Source: a bacterium (GTDB lineage Bacteria > Spirochaetota > JAHITG01). From it: a DNA stretch of 11,428 nt. Position numbers and translations under genes: made by a program. The notes beneath the pieces are model-generated. The model ran no database searches, was not told the DNA's origin, and saw nothing but the letters and a program-made list of their open reading frames with translations. The stretch is taken from contig JAQTRT010000076.1 in assembly GCA_028711675.1 (NCBI GenBank), forward strand, positions 1-11,428. Reading direction: 5' to 3'. Of the stretch, positions 1-6,202 are shown piece by piece. How positions within the stretch are numbered: the first letter of the stretch is position 1; every line of letters starts with the position of its first letter.

Positions 1-44
1 CTCAGGATGCTGCCTACGATTAAAATTAATAAAAATATAGGCAT
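1..44 (-). CDS. Possible N-terminus of a membrane or exported protein (partial, runs off the left edge)
   Basis: An ATG lies 13 nt downstream of the HU-family stop codon and opens a frame that reads MPIFLLILIVGSIL before the window ends. The residues are almost all hydrophobic, as expected for a signal peptide or first membrane segment. The best Shine-Dalgarno candidate, AAAAGGG, sits inside the end of the HU gene about 16 nt upstream, which is further than ideal. The frame follows rpsT and the HU gene in the same direction, so it could be the third gene of that operon. Only 14 residues are visible, so the family cannot be named and it may not be a gene at all. Confidence 0.3.
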   Translation of the reverse strand, partial: MPIFLLILIVGSIL

Positions 45-57
45 GGAAGGATTGGGA

Positions 58-381
58 TTACCCTTTTGAACCTTTTTTATTCTTCGTCACTTTAAAATAA
101 TTTCCTTCTTTCACCATTTTTTTCAGCAAAGAGCCGCCCTTGAAACAGGGGACCCACCGTTCTTCGACCATGACCATGGTACCAGTGCGCGGATTCCTGG
201 CTTTTTTGGGTTTCCGTTTTTTAACAAAAAAAGTCCCGAAACCCCGTAATTCAACGCTCTCGCGTTTAATAAGGGCTTTCTTCAGGACCTCGATGAAGAT
301 ATTGGTGATCCTGTTGATCTCCAGCTTGGAGATCTGTGGGAATTCTTCGGAAATGGTATCGATCAATTGTTCTCTGCGCAT
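58..381 (-). CDS. HU/IHF-family nucleoid DNA-binding protein
   Basis: This 107-aa protein is a small basic histone-like protein that bends and compacts DNA as a dimer. The family signature is clear: an N-terminal helical dimerisation part (residues 1-40), the GFGTF turn at 47-51, and the ARNPRTG element at 61-67 at the tip of the DNA-gripping beta arm, where the proline intercalates into DNA. The VPCFKGGSLLKKMV stretch is the usual C-terminal helix. A short Lys/Gly-rich tail after about residue 95 makes it longer than the typical 90-aa HU. The sequence does not decide between HU and IHF subtype. The start is an ATG; an AAGGAG ribosome-binding site lies within the last codons of rpsT, whose stop is 9 nt upstream, so the two are probably co-transcribed. 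Confidence 0.93.
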   Translation of the reverse strand: MRREQLIDTISEEFPQISKLEINRITNIFIEVLKKALIKRESVELRGFGTFFVKKRKPKKARNPRTGTMVMVEERWVPCFKGGSLLKKMVKEGNYFKVTKNKKGSKG

Positions 382-390
382 CGGGACTGT

Positions 391-681
391 TCACTCCTTG
401 GGTTGAGCTGACGATAACCGGTGGACCAGTTTCATGACCTTGGCTTTATGCCGGCTGACATTATTCTTATGAAGGATCTTGTTCTTTACGGCTTTGTCCA
501 TTTTGGAGATATATTTTCTGGAAAACTCAAGGGCTTTATTCTTATCCTTCTGATGGACCGCTTCCAGACAATTTTTATAATGGGTCTTGATCTCGTTCAT
601 CAGGGTTTTGTTGGCTGCTCTCCGTTTCTGGTTCTGTCTGCTGAGCTTTAACGCCTTTAAATTCACTTTAACTTTGGCCAA
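391..681 (-). CDS. rpsT: 30S ribosomal protein S20
   Basis: This is a 96-aa, very basic, all-helical protein that binds 16S rRNA early in assembly of the small subunit. The N-terminus (MAKVKVNLKALKLSRQNQKR) and the downstream RRAANKTLMNEIKT and KGIxHKNNVSRHKAK-like pattern are characteristic of bacterial S20, and the length is normal. The start codon is TTG, supported by a strong AGGAGG eight bases upstream and by the absence of any better start. Enterobacterial rpsT also starts with UUG, and S20 there represses its own translation, so the weak start may be regulatory here too (inference). The leader carries a strong promoter and a terminator-like hairpin, listed separately. It is followed closely by the HU-family gene. 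Confidence 0.96.
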   Translation of the reverse strand: MAKVKVNLKALKLSRQNQKRRAANKTLMNEIKTHYKNCLEAVHQKDKNKALEFSRKYISKMDKAVKNKILHKNNVSRHKAKVMKLVHRLSSAQPKE

Positions 682-710
682 TGTTCTTTCCTCCTATGAT
701 ACGTGATAAA

Positions 711-738
711 AAGGTTTGCCCGGAACCGGACAAACCTT
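711..738 (-). terminator. Intrinsic-terminator-like hairpin in the rpsT leader
   Basis: On the minus strand the RNA can fold AAGGUUUGUCCGG against CCGGGCAAACCUU, pairing 13 positions with one G-U wobble around a tiny UU loop, which would open to GUUC. The stem runs into a U-rich stretch (UUUUUAUC). On the plus strand the wobble becomes a C-A mismatch and no U-tract follows, so the element is oriented for minus-strand transcription. It could end transcripts from the TPR lipoprotein gene, whose stop is about 100 nt upstream. It also lies downstream of the apparent rpsT promoter, so it would act as an attenuator for rpsT. Confidence 0.7.
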
Positions 739-749
739 AATCCGCATTT

Positions 750-777
750 AATATACTGTTTATATATTTCGTGTCAA
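750..777 (-). promoter_or_regulatory. Sigma70-type promoter for rpsT and the HU gene
   Basis: The minus strand reads TTGACA (777-772), a 16-bp spacer and TATATT (755-750), matching 6/6 and 5/6 of the housekeeping consensus. Transcription would start near 743, only about five bases before the terminator-like hairpin. The hairpin leaves only about 30 nt before the rpsT start, too little for another promoter, so this is the most likely rpsT promoter. Confidence 0.7.
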
Positions 778-836
778 CAGAAAAAGCGCTCTGTTCTTCA
801 TGCACCGGTCATGACAGACTTAACCCTGTCCTGCGA

Positions 837-1208
837 TTACAGTACGGATATCTTCTTAATCATCTTTTCAGCCAGGATGACAGGGCCTCTTTCATCCGGA
901 TACAGCATGTTCACTTTCCTGAACTCGCGCATAGCTTCTTTATATTCTTCCAAATAATAATAAGAATAAGCCAGCTCATACTGGGCCCAGGCGCACTCGG
1001 ATTTGGCATTAGGGAACAGGGATATCACTTTTCTGTATTCCTGAATGGCATCCTTATAATATTCTGCATTGAACAAGGCTCTTCCATATTCCAGCAGGTC
1101 CCTGACCGAGCACTCGGAGAGCTCCTTCTTGAGCATGGGCTTGTCCTTGGAACAGGATATTCCTGCCAGCAGCAGGAAGAGAAGGATATAAACGTTTTTT
1201 TTCATCAT
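837..1208 (-). CDS. Small TPR-repeat lipoprotein, BamD-like
   Basis: This 123-aa protein has a lipoprotein-type signal: positively charged MMKKN, a hydrophobic core and Cys19 in the context AGISC, an acceptable although not ideal lipobox. After cleavage and lipidation it would be anchored in the envelope. Two tetratricopeptide-like helical pairs follow, at about residues 34-68 and 71-106, with the usual alternation of small and aromatic residues (YGRALF-YYKDAIQEYRKV and YELAYSYYYLEEYKEAMREFRKV). These resemble repeats in BamD/YfiO and other outer-membrane-assembly TPR lipoproteins, but two repeats are far fewer than in full BamD (about 240 aa), so its partner is unknown. Either of the two initial ATGs could be used; AAGGTG lies upstream and better fits the second. 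It has its own promoter and stands between gmhA and rpsT. Confidence 0.8.
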   Translation of the reverse strand: MMKKNVYILLFLLLAGISCSKDKPMLKKELSECSVRDLLEYGRALFNAEYYKDAIQEYRKVISLFPNAKSECAWAQYELAYSYYYLEEYKEAMREFRKVNMLYPDERGPVILAEKMIKKISVL

Positions 1209-1232
1209 CGCATCACCTTAAAAATTTTATAC

Positions 1233-1260
1233 AATATAATCGCTGTATATATGATGTCAA
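1233..1260 (-). promoter_or_regulatory. Sigma70-type promoter for the TPR lipoprotein gene
   Basis: TTGACA (1260-1255), a 16-bp spacer and TATATT (1238-1233) on the minus strand, ending about 25 nt upstream of the ATG. The hexamers and spacer length are the same as in the rpsT promoter. Confidence 0.7.
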
Positions 1261-1302
1261 CATTTATTTAAAGGGTCCGCAAAGCACGGCCGAGAAGATA
1301 TT

Positions 1303-1881
1303 TTACCTGGTAAAAAGCTCTTTTTCTATGAGAGAACACAAGATATGGATGATCGTGATATGGGCCTCCTGAATATGGGGCGTAGCCTTGTCTTGAACAA
1401 TGAGGCTGCAGTCAGCCCAGGCCTTCATCTCCCCCCCCTCTTTTCCGGTCAGGGCAATGGTCACCAGGCCCATTTCCTTGGCTTTTTTCATGGCTTCGAT
1501 CACGCTGGAGGCATTACCGCTTGTGCTGATAGCGAACAGAATATCGCCCTTCCGGCCCAGGGCTTCTACCTGCCGGCTGAACACCGTATCATAGGAGTAA
1601 TCGTTGGACCAGGCCGTCAGGATGGACGTGTTCACGGTCAGGGCTATGGCAGGAAGGGGTTTTCTCTCCATTTCAAAACGGCCCACCAGTTCCGCCACAA
1701 AATGCTGGGAATCCGCGGCTGACCCGCCGTTCCCGCATACCAGTAATTGACGGCCATCCCGGAACGCCCGGATGATAAGAGCGGCACTCTCCGCGATCTC
1801 CTTTTTCAGGGATGCCTTCAGTTTTTCCTTCACTTCGATGCTTTCCTGGATCAATTTAACGATTTCATTTTCATAATTCAC
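1303..1881 (-). CDS. gmhA: D-sedoheptulose 7-phosphate isomerase
   Basis: GmhA converts D-sedoheptulose 7-phosphate to D-glycero-D-manno-heptose 7-phosphate, the first step of ADP-heptose synthesis for the LPS inner core or other heptose-containing surface glycans. It is a cytoplasmic SIS-domain enzyme. The 192-aa length is that of E. coli GmhA. Visible hallmarks are CGNGGSAADSQH (49-60), the ISTSGNA phosphate-binding loop, and the metal or catalytic positions His60, Glu64, Gln171 and His179, each one residue off the E. coli numbering. GTG is the start, with AAGGGG about eight bases upstream and no in-frame ATG nearby. The preceding 131-aa gene ends 17 nt upstream, so they probably share a transcript. 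No other heptose-pathway gene is in the window. A DiaA-type SIS protein is the main alternative, but the full set of active-site residues favours GmhA. Confidence 0.93.
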   Translation of the reverse strand: MNYENEIVKLIQESIEVKEKLKASLKKEIAESAALIIRAFRDGRQLLVCGNGGSAADSQHFVAELVGRFEMERKPLPAIALTVNTSILTAWSNDYSYDTVFSRQVEALGRKGDILFAISTSGNASSVIEAMKKAKEMGLVTIALTGKEGGEMKAWADCSLIVQDKATPHIQEAHITIIHILCSLIEKELFTR

Positions 1882-1898
1882 AAAGCCACCCCTTGTTT

Positions 1899-2294
1899 TT
1901 ATTCATCCCTGGAAACCGCATATTCGATCCCGATGTTCACAGGATTGAACTTGGTGATCACATTGTACCAATCCACTATGGAGATCTTGATCTCATGTAT
2001 CTTTTCCAGGGCTGGTTTTTTAATGTTAAAAGCGAGAGGATCACTCGGTTTTTTCCTGATGATCTTGAAGAACCAGAATTTATCATTATACTCGCCGATC
2101 AGGACCAGCTTGTTCTTATCTGTTTCCTTGTTGTACCGGATATCCAGGTCAAAATGGAAAAATATCTTTTCCGAGATGATGCTGTAATTGGCCGGCGTGA
2201 TACTGTTCCATTTGAACGCGAAGAGCTGTTTTTCGTCCACGGTCATATCTTCCGTAAACTCATCCGGTTCCCTGCTTTTAATCTCGATCTTCAT
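1899..2294 (-). CDS. Hypothetical protein, 131 aa
   Basis: I do not recognise this protein. It has no signal peptide or membrane segment, so it should be cytoplasmic. It is rich in Lys, Ile, Asp and Glu with alternating hydrophobic residues suggesting beta strands (for example KLVLIGEYNDKFWFFKII at about 65-82). The aromatic-rich middle and the absence of Cys are the only other notable traits. The ATG start lacks a recognisable Shine-Dalgarno sequence. The best promoter would place the transcript start only about eight bases before it, so it may be translated from a very short leader. gmhA follows 17 nt downstream on the same strand, suggesting co-expression, but I see nothing linking it to heptose metabolism. 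Confidence 0.75.
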   Translation of the reverse strand: MKIEIKSREPDEFTEDMTVDEKQLFAFKWNSITPANYSIISEKIFFHFDLDIRYNKETDKNKLVLIGEYNDKFWFFKIIRKKPSDPLAFNIKKPALEKIHEIKISIVDWYNVITKFNPVNIGIEYAVSRDE

Positions 2295-2308
2295 AAATGA
2301 TGACTTGT

Positions 2309-2337
2309 AATTTAATCAATTTTATTTAATTAGTCAA
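2309..2337 (-). promoter_or_regulatory. Candidate promoter for the hypothetical gene and gmhA
   Basis: The minus strand has TTGACT (2337-2332), a 17-bp spacer and TAAATT (2314-2309), matching 5/6 and 4/6 of the consensus in an AT-rich divergent intergenic region of 117 bp. The start site would be near 2302, giving a leader of only about eight bases. Confidence 0.45.
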
Positions 2338-2363
2338 ATTATTTTATAAGACGCCTTCTTTCC

Positions 2364-2391
2364 TTGACAAGTAAATAAACTATAATATCTT
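2364..2391 (+). promoter_or_regulatory. Candidate promoter for the YidD-domain gene
   Basis: TTGACA at 2364-2369 is followed by a 16-bp spacer and TATCTT at 2386-2391. A perfect TATAAT also sits at 2381-2386, but that gives only an 11-bp spacer, so which -10 box is used is uncertain. The gene starts at 2412 with GGGAG six bases upstream of the ATG. Confidence 0.5.
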
Positions 2392-2411
2392 GTTCTCACA
2401 GGGAGTCCCGT

Positions 2412-2798
2412 ATGAAAAAAATATTATTCCTCATGATCCTCATCAGCCTGGCCGTTCCTTCTTCCGCACAGCCTGGTCCGGAGGAATTCGGCCCTTTTCA
2501 TACCACTCTTGTAAAAAAAGAGGTCCATGCCTTAAAAGACGACGTTCTTATCCCTTCGACCTCCTCCTGGGTCTTGAACCGCTTCGTCCGGGTCTTCCAG
2601 GTCTGCCTCTCCCCCCAGGACGGCCCGAACTGCAGCTACAGCCCCACCTGTTCCCAGTACAGCTATCTGTCCATTAACCGGTACGGCCTGCTGCTCGGTA
2701 CGATCATGACAGCGGACCGTTATCTCCGGTGCAATCCTTTCGGTGCATGGGGCCCAGACCTGCCGGAGGAGAACTATATCTTTCACTCCCATGAATAA
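2412..2798 (+). CDS. yidD: YidD-domain protein with an N-terminal signal peptide
   Basis: The C-terminal part (about 53-115) is a clear YidD (membrane protein insertion efficiency factor) domain: RVFQVCLSPQDGPNCSYSPT (60-79), CSQYS (80-84), then NRYGLLLG and MTADRYLRCNPF. The conserved cysteines 74, 80 and 107 are present. Classical YidD is a cytoplasmic, amphipathic-helix protein of about 70-85 aa that assists YidC and is usually encoded near rnpA and yidC. This one is 128 aa. It begins with a typical Sec signal peptide (MKKILFLMILISLAVPSSAQ) and a linker of about 30 residues, so the domain should face the periplasm or be membrane-tethered there. It is not near rnpA or yidC; its stop codon overlaps the following TPR gene. 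The family call is firm, but equivalence to classical YidD is doubtful, so the symbol denotes the family only. Confidence 0.88.
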   Translation: MKKILFLMILISLAVPSSAQPGPEEFGPFHTTLVKKEVHALKDDVLIPSTSSWVLNRFVRVFQVCLSPQDGPNCSYSPTCSQYSYLSINRYGLLLGTIMTADRYLRCNPFGAWGPDLPEENYIFHSHE

Positions 2799-3693
2799 AA
2801 CAGGCATCATCATCATGCTCTTTTTCTTTGCGCTGGCTCCCCTGTCCGGAGAGAGGAACGATCCGCTTCCCCCGGCCGAATCATCCATGTCCTACGGTCT
2901 TCATTTAATGAACAACGGTGATTATTACAGGGCCATCACGGAATTCAAACGTTATATTTTCTTCGGAGCTTCTTCCGGGAAAAAGGAAGAGGCGGAATAC
3001 AACATAGGAGCATGCTACCTGAAAGGCGGTGAATTCCGGAACGCCCGGAACAGCTTCCAGAGGATCAGGATGACCTCCCGGCACAGCCGGTCCGATGCCG
3101 CTATCCTGGGGATCGCTGACTCTGTCTTCCTGGAACAGGCTGTGGGCCTGAAACCCATCCGGGCGTATTACGACCGGGAAGACACGTATTTTTCACCGGA
3201 GCATTATCTGGATTATCTGAATGAAGCCGTTACACCCGACCGGGACTCCGCTTTTCTGAAATTAAGCATTATCAACACGCTCAATTTCCAGAAAGAGAAA
3301 GCCCTTTACTTCCTGGACCGGGCTTCTTCTGCGGGCCGGGCAGAGGGGAACACAGGCCTTATCCAGCTGAAACAAAAGATCAGTAAAATGGACCTGATCC
3401 CCGAAAGATCCGAAACAGCCGCTGTTCTCCTCTCGATCATCATCCCGGGTGCCGGCCAGGTCTACGCAGGCGATGTTCAAGAAGGCCTTCTGGCCCTGGG
3501 CGTCAATTCCGTGTTCATTTACGCCACTTACTGCGTGTATACCCGTTACAGCAAGCTCCTGGGGATCTTCCTCGGATTCAACGAGATAAAGTTCTACATG
3601 GGGAATATCAGCAATGCCATGGAAGCTGTCTACCGTTTCAATATGAACCGGAGATATGAGTTCAGGCAGGAGATCCTGAAAATTTCTTTTTAA
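2791..3693 (+). CDS. Exported TPR protein with a C-terminal PGAGQ-type membrane domain
   Basis: I place the start at the ATG that overlaps the YidD stop codon by eight bases, because it gives a good signal peptide (MNKTGIIIMLFFFALAPLSG). The frame is open 48 bases further upstream, but that stretch is coding in yidD. The 300-aa product has TPR-like helices at about 34-100 (GLHLMNNGDYYRAITEFKRY; YNIGACYLKGGEFRNARNSF). A C-terminal region carries IIPGAGQVYAGD at about 216-228, followed by two hydrophobic segments (about 229-248 and 252-265). The PGAGQxYxG element is shared with small two-helix membrane domains of TM2/DUF5683 type. No catalytic motif is seen. There is no close Shine-Dalgarno sequence, so translation is probably coupled to yidD. 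The pair may act together at the envelope, but the role is unknown. Confidence 0.85.
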   Translation: MNKTGIIIMLFFFALAPLSGERNDPLPPAESSMSYGLHLMNNGDYYRAITEFKRYIFFGASSGKKEEAEYNIGACYLKGGEFRNARNSFQRIRMTSRHSRSDAAILGIADSVFLEQAVGLKPIRAYYDREDTYFSPEHYLDYLNEAVTPDRDSAFLKLSIINTLNFQKEKALYFLDRASSAGRAEGNTGLIQLKQKISKMDLIPERSETAAVLLSIIIPGAGQVYAGDVQEGLLALGVNSVFIYATYCVYTRYSKLLGIFLGFNEIKFYMGNISNAMEAVYRFNMNRRYEFRQEILKISF

Positions 3694-3709
3694 TCCTCAT
3701 GAAATAAAT

Positions 3710-3737
3710 TTGACATTTTTTTTCATTTTAATAAAAT
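3710..3737 (+). promoter_or_regulatory. Candidate promoter for the secreted protein and HAMP genes
   Basis: TTGACA at 3710-3715, a T-rich 16-bp spacer and TAAAAT at 3732-3737 match 6/6 and 5/6 of the sigma70 consensus. The ATG at 3776 follows by about 30 nt, so this separates a second transcription unit from the YidD-TPR pair. Confidence 0.6.
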
Positions 3738-3775
3738 AATAAACAGCAGGAATCAAGACCGTAAAAGAAAAAAAC

Positions 3776-4300
3776 ATGAGAAAGAAGCAGACACCCTATG
3801 CCTCCCTTTTTCTTATTTTACTCTTTCCCTTATACCTGAACGGCCAGGCCCCGACCACACAAGAAGTCTCCGATATCGTGAAGCAGTTCCTCTCCACCAT
3901 CCAGTCCAACTCCGTAAAGCAGGACAAGGCCGCTGAGATTAAAAAGGTACTGCATGAAGAGGTCCTTCTTACGACCTTGACAAAAAACGAAATCAGCCTG
4001 CTCGGTCAGGGGATGCTGAACAACGAAATATCCATTGCTGCTTTTATCAAAAAAATAACCGGCCATAATATCAACCAGTTCCTTCTGTCCAGCTGGGTCT
4101 TACGGAAATACACCCTGGAGAAGAATATCCAGGAAGACGTGATCAAAGGCCTAAAAAATGAAAAAGACCAGACCATTTATTATATCAAGGCCAACCTGGA
4201 GACCAGAACGGAATCCCATCCTGTCAAGAATAAAAAATGCGAGATCGACGTTGTCCGGGACAGGGACGGCCGGCTCAAGATCATCGGATTCATCCTATAA
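3776..4300 (+). CDS. Secreted protein of unknown function, 174 aa
   Basis: The protein starts with a Sec signal peptide (charged MRKKQ, hydrophobic SLFLILLFPLYLNGQA, probable cleavage near residue 25). The mature part is a helical region (about 30-125) followed by a short beta-strand section (TIYYIKANLETR and KCEIDVVRDRDGRLKIIGFI) at the end. This order, with a C-terminal strand pair ending in hydrophobic residues, is loosely like MlaC/Ttg2D-type lipid-binding proteins, but I see no conserved motif that would establish it. There is one cysteine near residue 154. No good Shine-Dalgarno sequence precedes the ATG, only an A-rich stretch. The HAMP-domain gene follows 21 nt downstream on the same strand. 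Confidence 0.75.
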   Translation: MRKKQTPYASLFLILLFPLYLNGQAPTTQEVSDIVKQFLSTIQSNSVKQDKAAEIKKVLHEEVLLTTLTKNEISLLGQGMLNNEISIAAFIKKITGHNINQFLLSSWVLRKYTLEKNIQEDVIKGLKNEKDQTIYYIKANLETRTESHPVKNKKCEIDVVRDRDGRLKIIGFIL

Positions 4301-4321
4301 ACTTAAACAGGAGCATATTCT

Positions 4322-4888
4322 ATGGAAAAAACGAAATTCAGACGCAGAACGTACATTGTGGATAAAAAGCTGCAGTTCCGTTTCATCGGTAATATTTATA
4401 TCATCATGCTCATCCTTTTCATCGCCCTGGGCGCTCTTCTTATCTTTTCCTCGTCCCATGAAGTGGCAGGAAGCATATACACCAAGCTGAACAAGATCAA
4501 GAACACCAACGAGATATTCCTCAACCTGGTTGTCAAGTTCTCCTTCCTCATCCTTTTGATCGGTTTTATCCTCATCTCGGTTAAATTCGTCCTTTTCTCA
4601 CACAGGATCGTAGGCCCCATCTACCGTTTCAAGCAAAGCCTGATGAAACTGGGGGGAGGAGACCTGACATTAAAGATGAATTTCCGGGAAAAGGATGAGT
4701 TGAAAGACCTTGCTGAGCTCTTCACCGGCACCATTGCCCAGCTCAATAAAAAAATGAAAGCCGTGAAAAAAGAGTCGAAGTCGATCGAAAGCCTGGCCCG
4801 GAAAAAAAGCCTCTCCGGAACGGATATGAAAAAGTTCAAAGAGAACAGCGGGCTGATGAAGAAAGCCATGGAAGGTTTTAAGGTCTGA
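4322..4888 (+). CDS. Two-helix membrane protein with a HAMP domain and no output domain
   Basis: The 188-aa protein has a basic cytoplasmic N-terminus (FRRRTYIVDKKLQFRF), a first membrane helix at about 22-42, a short periplasmic loop, and a second helix at about 68-91. A HAMP domain follows: HRIVGPIYRF (94-103) with its conserved proline 99, a GGGDLTLK linker, and the REKDELKDLAELF second helix. HAMP domains normally relay signals to kinase, cyclase or methyl-accepting domains. Here only a Lys/Ser-rich coiled segment (about 140-188) follows, with no methyl-accepting, kinase or GGDEF motif. The ATG is well supported by AGGAG eight bases upstream. It probably shares a transcript with the secreted protein 21 nt upstream. 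It may act as an adaptor for another membrane protein; this is inference. Confidence 0.85.
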   Translation: MEKTKFRRRTYIVDKKLQFRFIGNIYIIMLILFIALGALLIFSSSHEVAGSIYTKLNKIKNTNEIFLNLVVKFSFLILLIGFILISVKFVLFSHRIVGPIYRFKQSLMKLGGGDLTLKMNFREKDELKDLAELFTGTIAQLNKKMKAVKKESKSIESLARKKSLSGTDMKKFKENSGLMKKAMEGFKV

Positions 4889-4891
4889 ACT

Positions 4892-6202
4892 TCATTCCAA
4901 TATAAAAAGAGCCCCGTATTTCGGCTTGAGGCTTACGGTGAACTCCCCGGAGTTCCCTGTATAACTCTTATCATTCAAAATATCCCTTATCTTCCTGCCC
5001 CTGATCGGCAATTTAATCTCCTGGCTCATCACGGAATTATTAAGTATGACGTATAGGATCTGATCCCCGTGTTTCCTGATAAAACTGAATATATCCTTCT
5101 TATCATCGAGTAAAAAAGGGGAATAGGTCCCTTCACGGAGGGCCTTGAACCGGTTCCGGAGGCCTGCCATTTTCCTGGTATGCACCAGAATATCCTCCCT
5201 GAAGGCGGACAGATCGATATCCTTCCAGATCATGGGCATGCGGTTATTGGGATCATCAGCTCCCCACAAGCCTGCCTCATCCCCGTAATAGATCATAGGG
5301 CTGCCGGGGAAGGTGAATTGAAAGACCTGGATGAGCTTGAAGATCTGGACCTCTTTCTCACCCGGCTTTTCACTATCATACGGATCGTTCTCCTGCAGCC
5401 TGTTCCTGGAATCGAAATCCCGGTCCGGATTCCTGATCCCGGAAAGGATCCTGTCCGTATCATGGCTGTCCAGCAGGTTCTGGAGTACAAGGTTCACCTG
5501 CATGGGATAGGACTGCAGCAGGTCCTGAAGCCCCTGGTCCAGTTTGGAAGGCGAGATCTTGTATTCCGGCCTGGCGTGGATAAAAAACCGGTAAAGCAGT
5601 TTCGTGAATTCATAATTCATGACCGAATCAAATTCATCCCCCTTGAGCCAGGACTTTGCGTTCTCCCAGATCTCACCCGTGATAAAGGCATCCTTATTGA
5701 TACCCTTGACCAGGATCCTCCATTTTCTCCAGAAAGCAGACTGGACCTCATTGGGGACATCCAGCCTCCAGCCGTCGATCCCGTCCGAGGGATCCCCGTC
5801 CTGGTTCGGGTCCATCCACCTCCGCGTGATATGGAAGATGTGTTCGGCAATGCCCTGGTTCAATCCATTCCCGTCTTCCCGGTAAACAGGCAGGCCTCCG
5901 AACCCGGCCCATCCCTCATACTGGAACGGTTCCCAGCCCGTGATGACATACCAGTCCTTATAGACCGAACCTTGTTTCCTGGTACGGATATCCTGGAATG
6001 CCCAAAACCGGTCGCCGGAATGATTGAAGACACCGTCCAGGATGACCCGGAGCCCCATTCCATGAGCTTTCCGGATAAAATCCAGGAACAACCGGTCGGT
6101 GCGTGTCCATTTCCAGGTCGCGGGATCCTCTGTCTCCCGGCTTTCGTTTTGAACGCTGTCCTCTTTAAAACCGAAATGATCATCAATATGTCTGTAATCC
6201 AT
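4892..6202 (-). CDS. GH13 alpha-amylase family enzyme, 3' fragment holding the catalytic residues (frameshifted)
   Basis: This 436-aa frame holds most of the catalytic barrel and the C-terminal domain of a neopullulanase / cyclomaltodextrinase-like GH13 enzyme. It carries the four classic regions: DGVFNH (56-61), GWRLD with nucleophile Asp148, GEIW with acid/base Glu177, and SHD with His247-Asp248. A metal-loop-like DPNQDGDPSDG precedes the nucleophile. The enzyme would hydrolyse alpha-1,4 (and possibly alpha-1,6) bonds in starch, glycogen or pullulan-type glycans. The first ATG is in the middle of the barrel and has no ribosome-binding site, so it is not a true start; the sequence upstream (PYHKYDT in this frame) joins the N-terminal fragment. 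Restoring one base would give a single protein of about 1057 aa. The gene ends three bases from the convergent HAMP gene. Confidence 0.9.
   Translation of the reverse strand: MDYRHIDDHFGFKEDSVQNESRETEDPATWKWTRTDRLFLDFIRKAHGMGLRVILDGVFNHSGDRFWAFQDIRTRKQGSVYKDWYVITGWEPFQYEGWAGFGGLPVYREDGNGLNQGIAEHIFHITRRWMDPNQDGDPSDGIDGWRLDVPNEVQSAFWRKWRILVKGINKDAFITGEIWENAKSWLKGDEFDSVMNYEFTKLLYRFFIHARPEYKISPSKLDQGLQDLLQSYPMQVNLVLQNLLDSHDTDRILSGIRNPDRDFDSRNRLQENDPYDSEKPGEKEVQIFKLIQVFQFTFPGSPMIYYGDEAGLWGADDPNNRMPMIWKDIDLSAFREDILVHTRKMAGLRNRFKALREGTYSPFLLDDKKDIFSFIRKHGDQILYVILNNSVMSQEIKLPIRGRKIRDILNDKSYTGNSGEFTVSLKPKYGALFILE

Noticed and set aside
1274..1291. A weak minus-strand hairpin after gmhA (GGCCG against CGGACC with a bulge)
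   Set aside because: The stem is only about five pairs with a bulged base and only three T follow, so it is not a convincing terminator.
2532..2888. A 118-codon open frame on the minus strand across the YidD gene
   Set aside because: It is antisense to the conserved YidD domain and the start of the TPR gene; its composition is that of reverse-strand noise.
3701..3726. Inverted ATGAAA/TTTCAT flanking the promoter at 3710-3737
   Set aside because: Six-base arms 16 bases apart in AT-rich DNA are expected by chance.
5782..5819. DPNQDGDPSDG stretch resembling a dockerin or EF-hand calcium loop
   Set aside because: It sits just before the GH13 nucleophile region, where such acidic loops are usual in this enzyme group, and it is not repeated, so it is not a dockerin.
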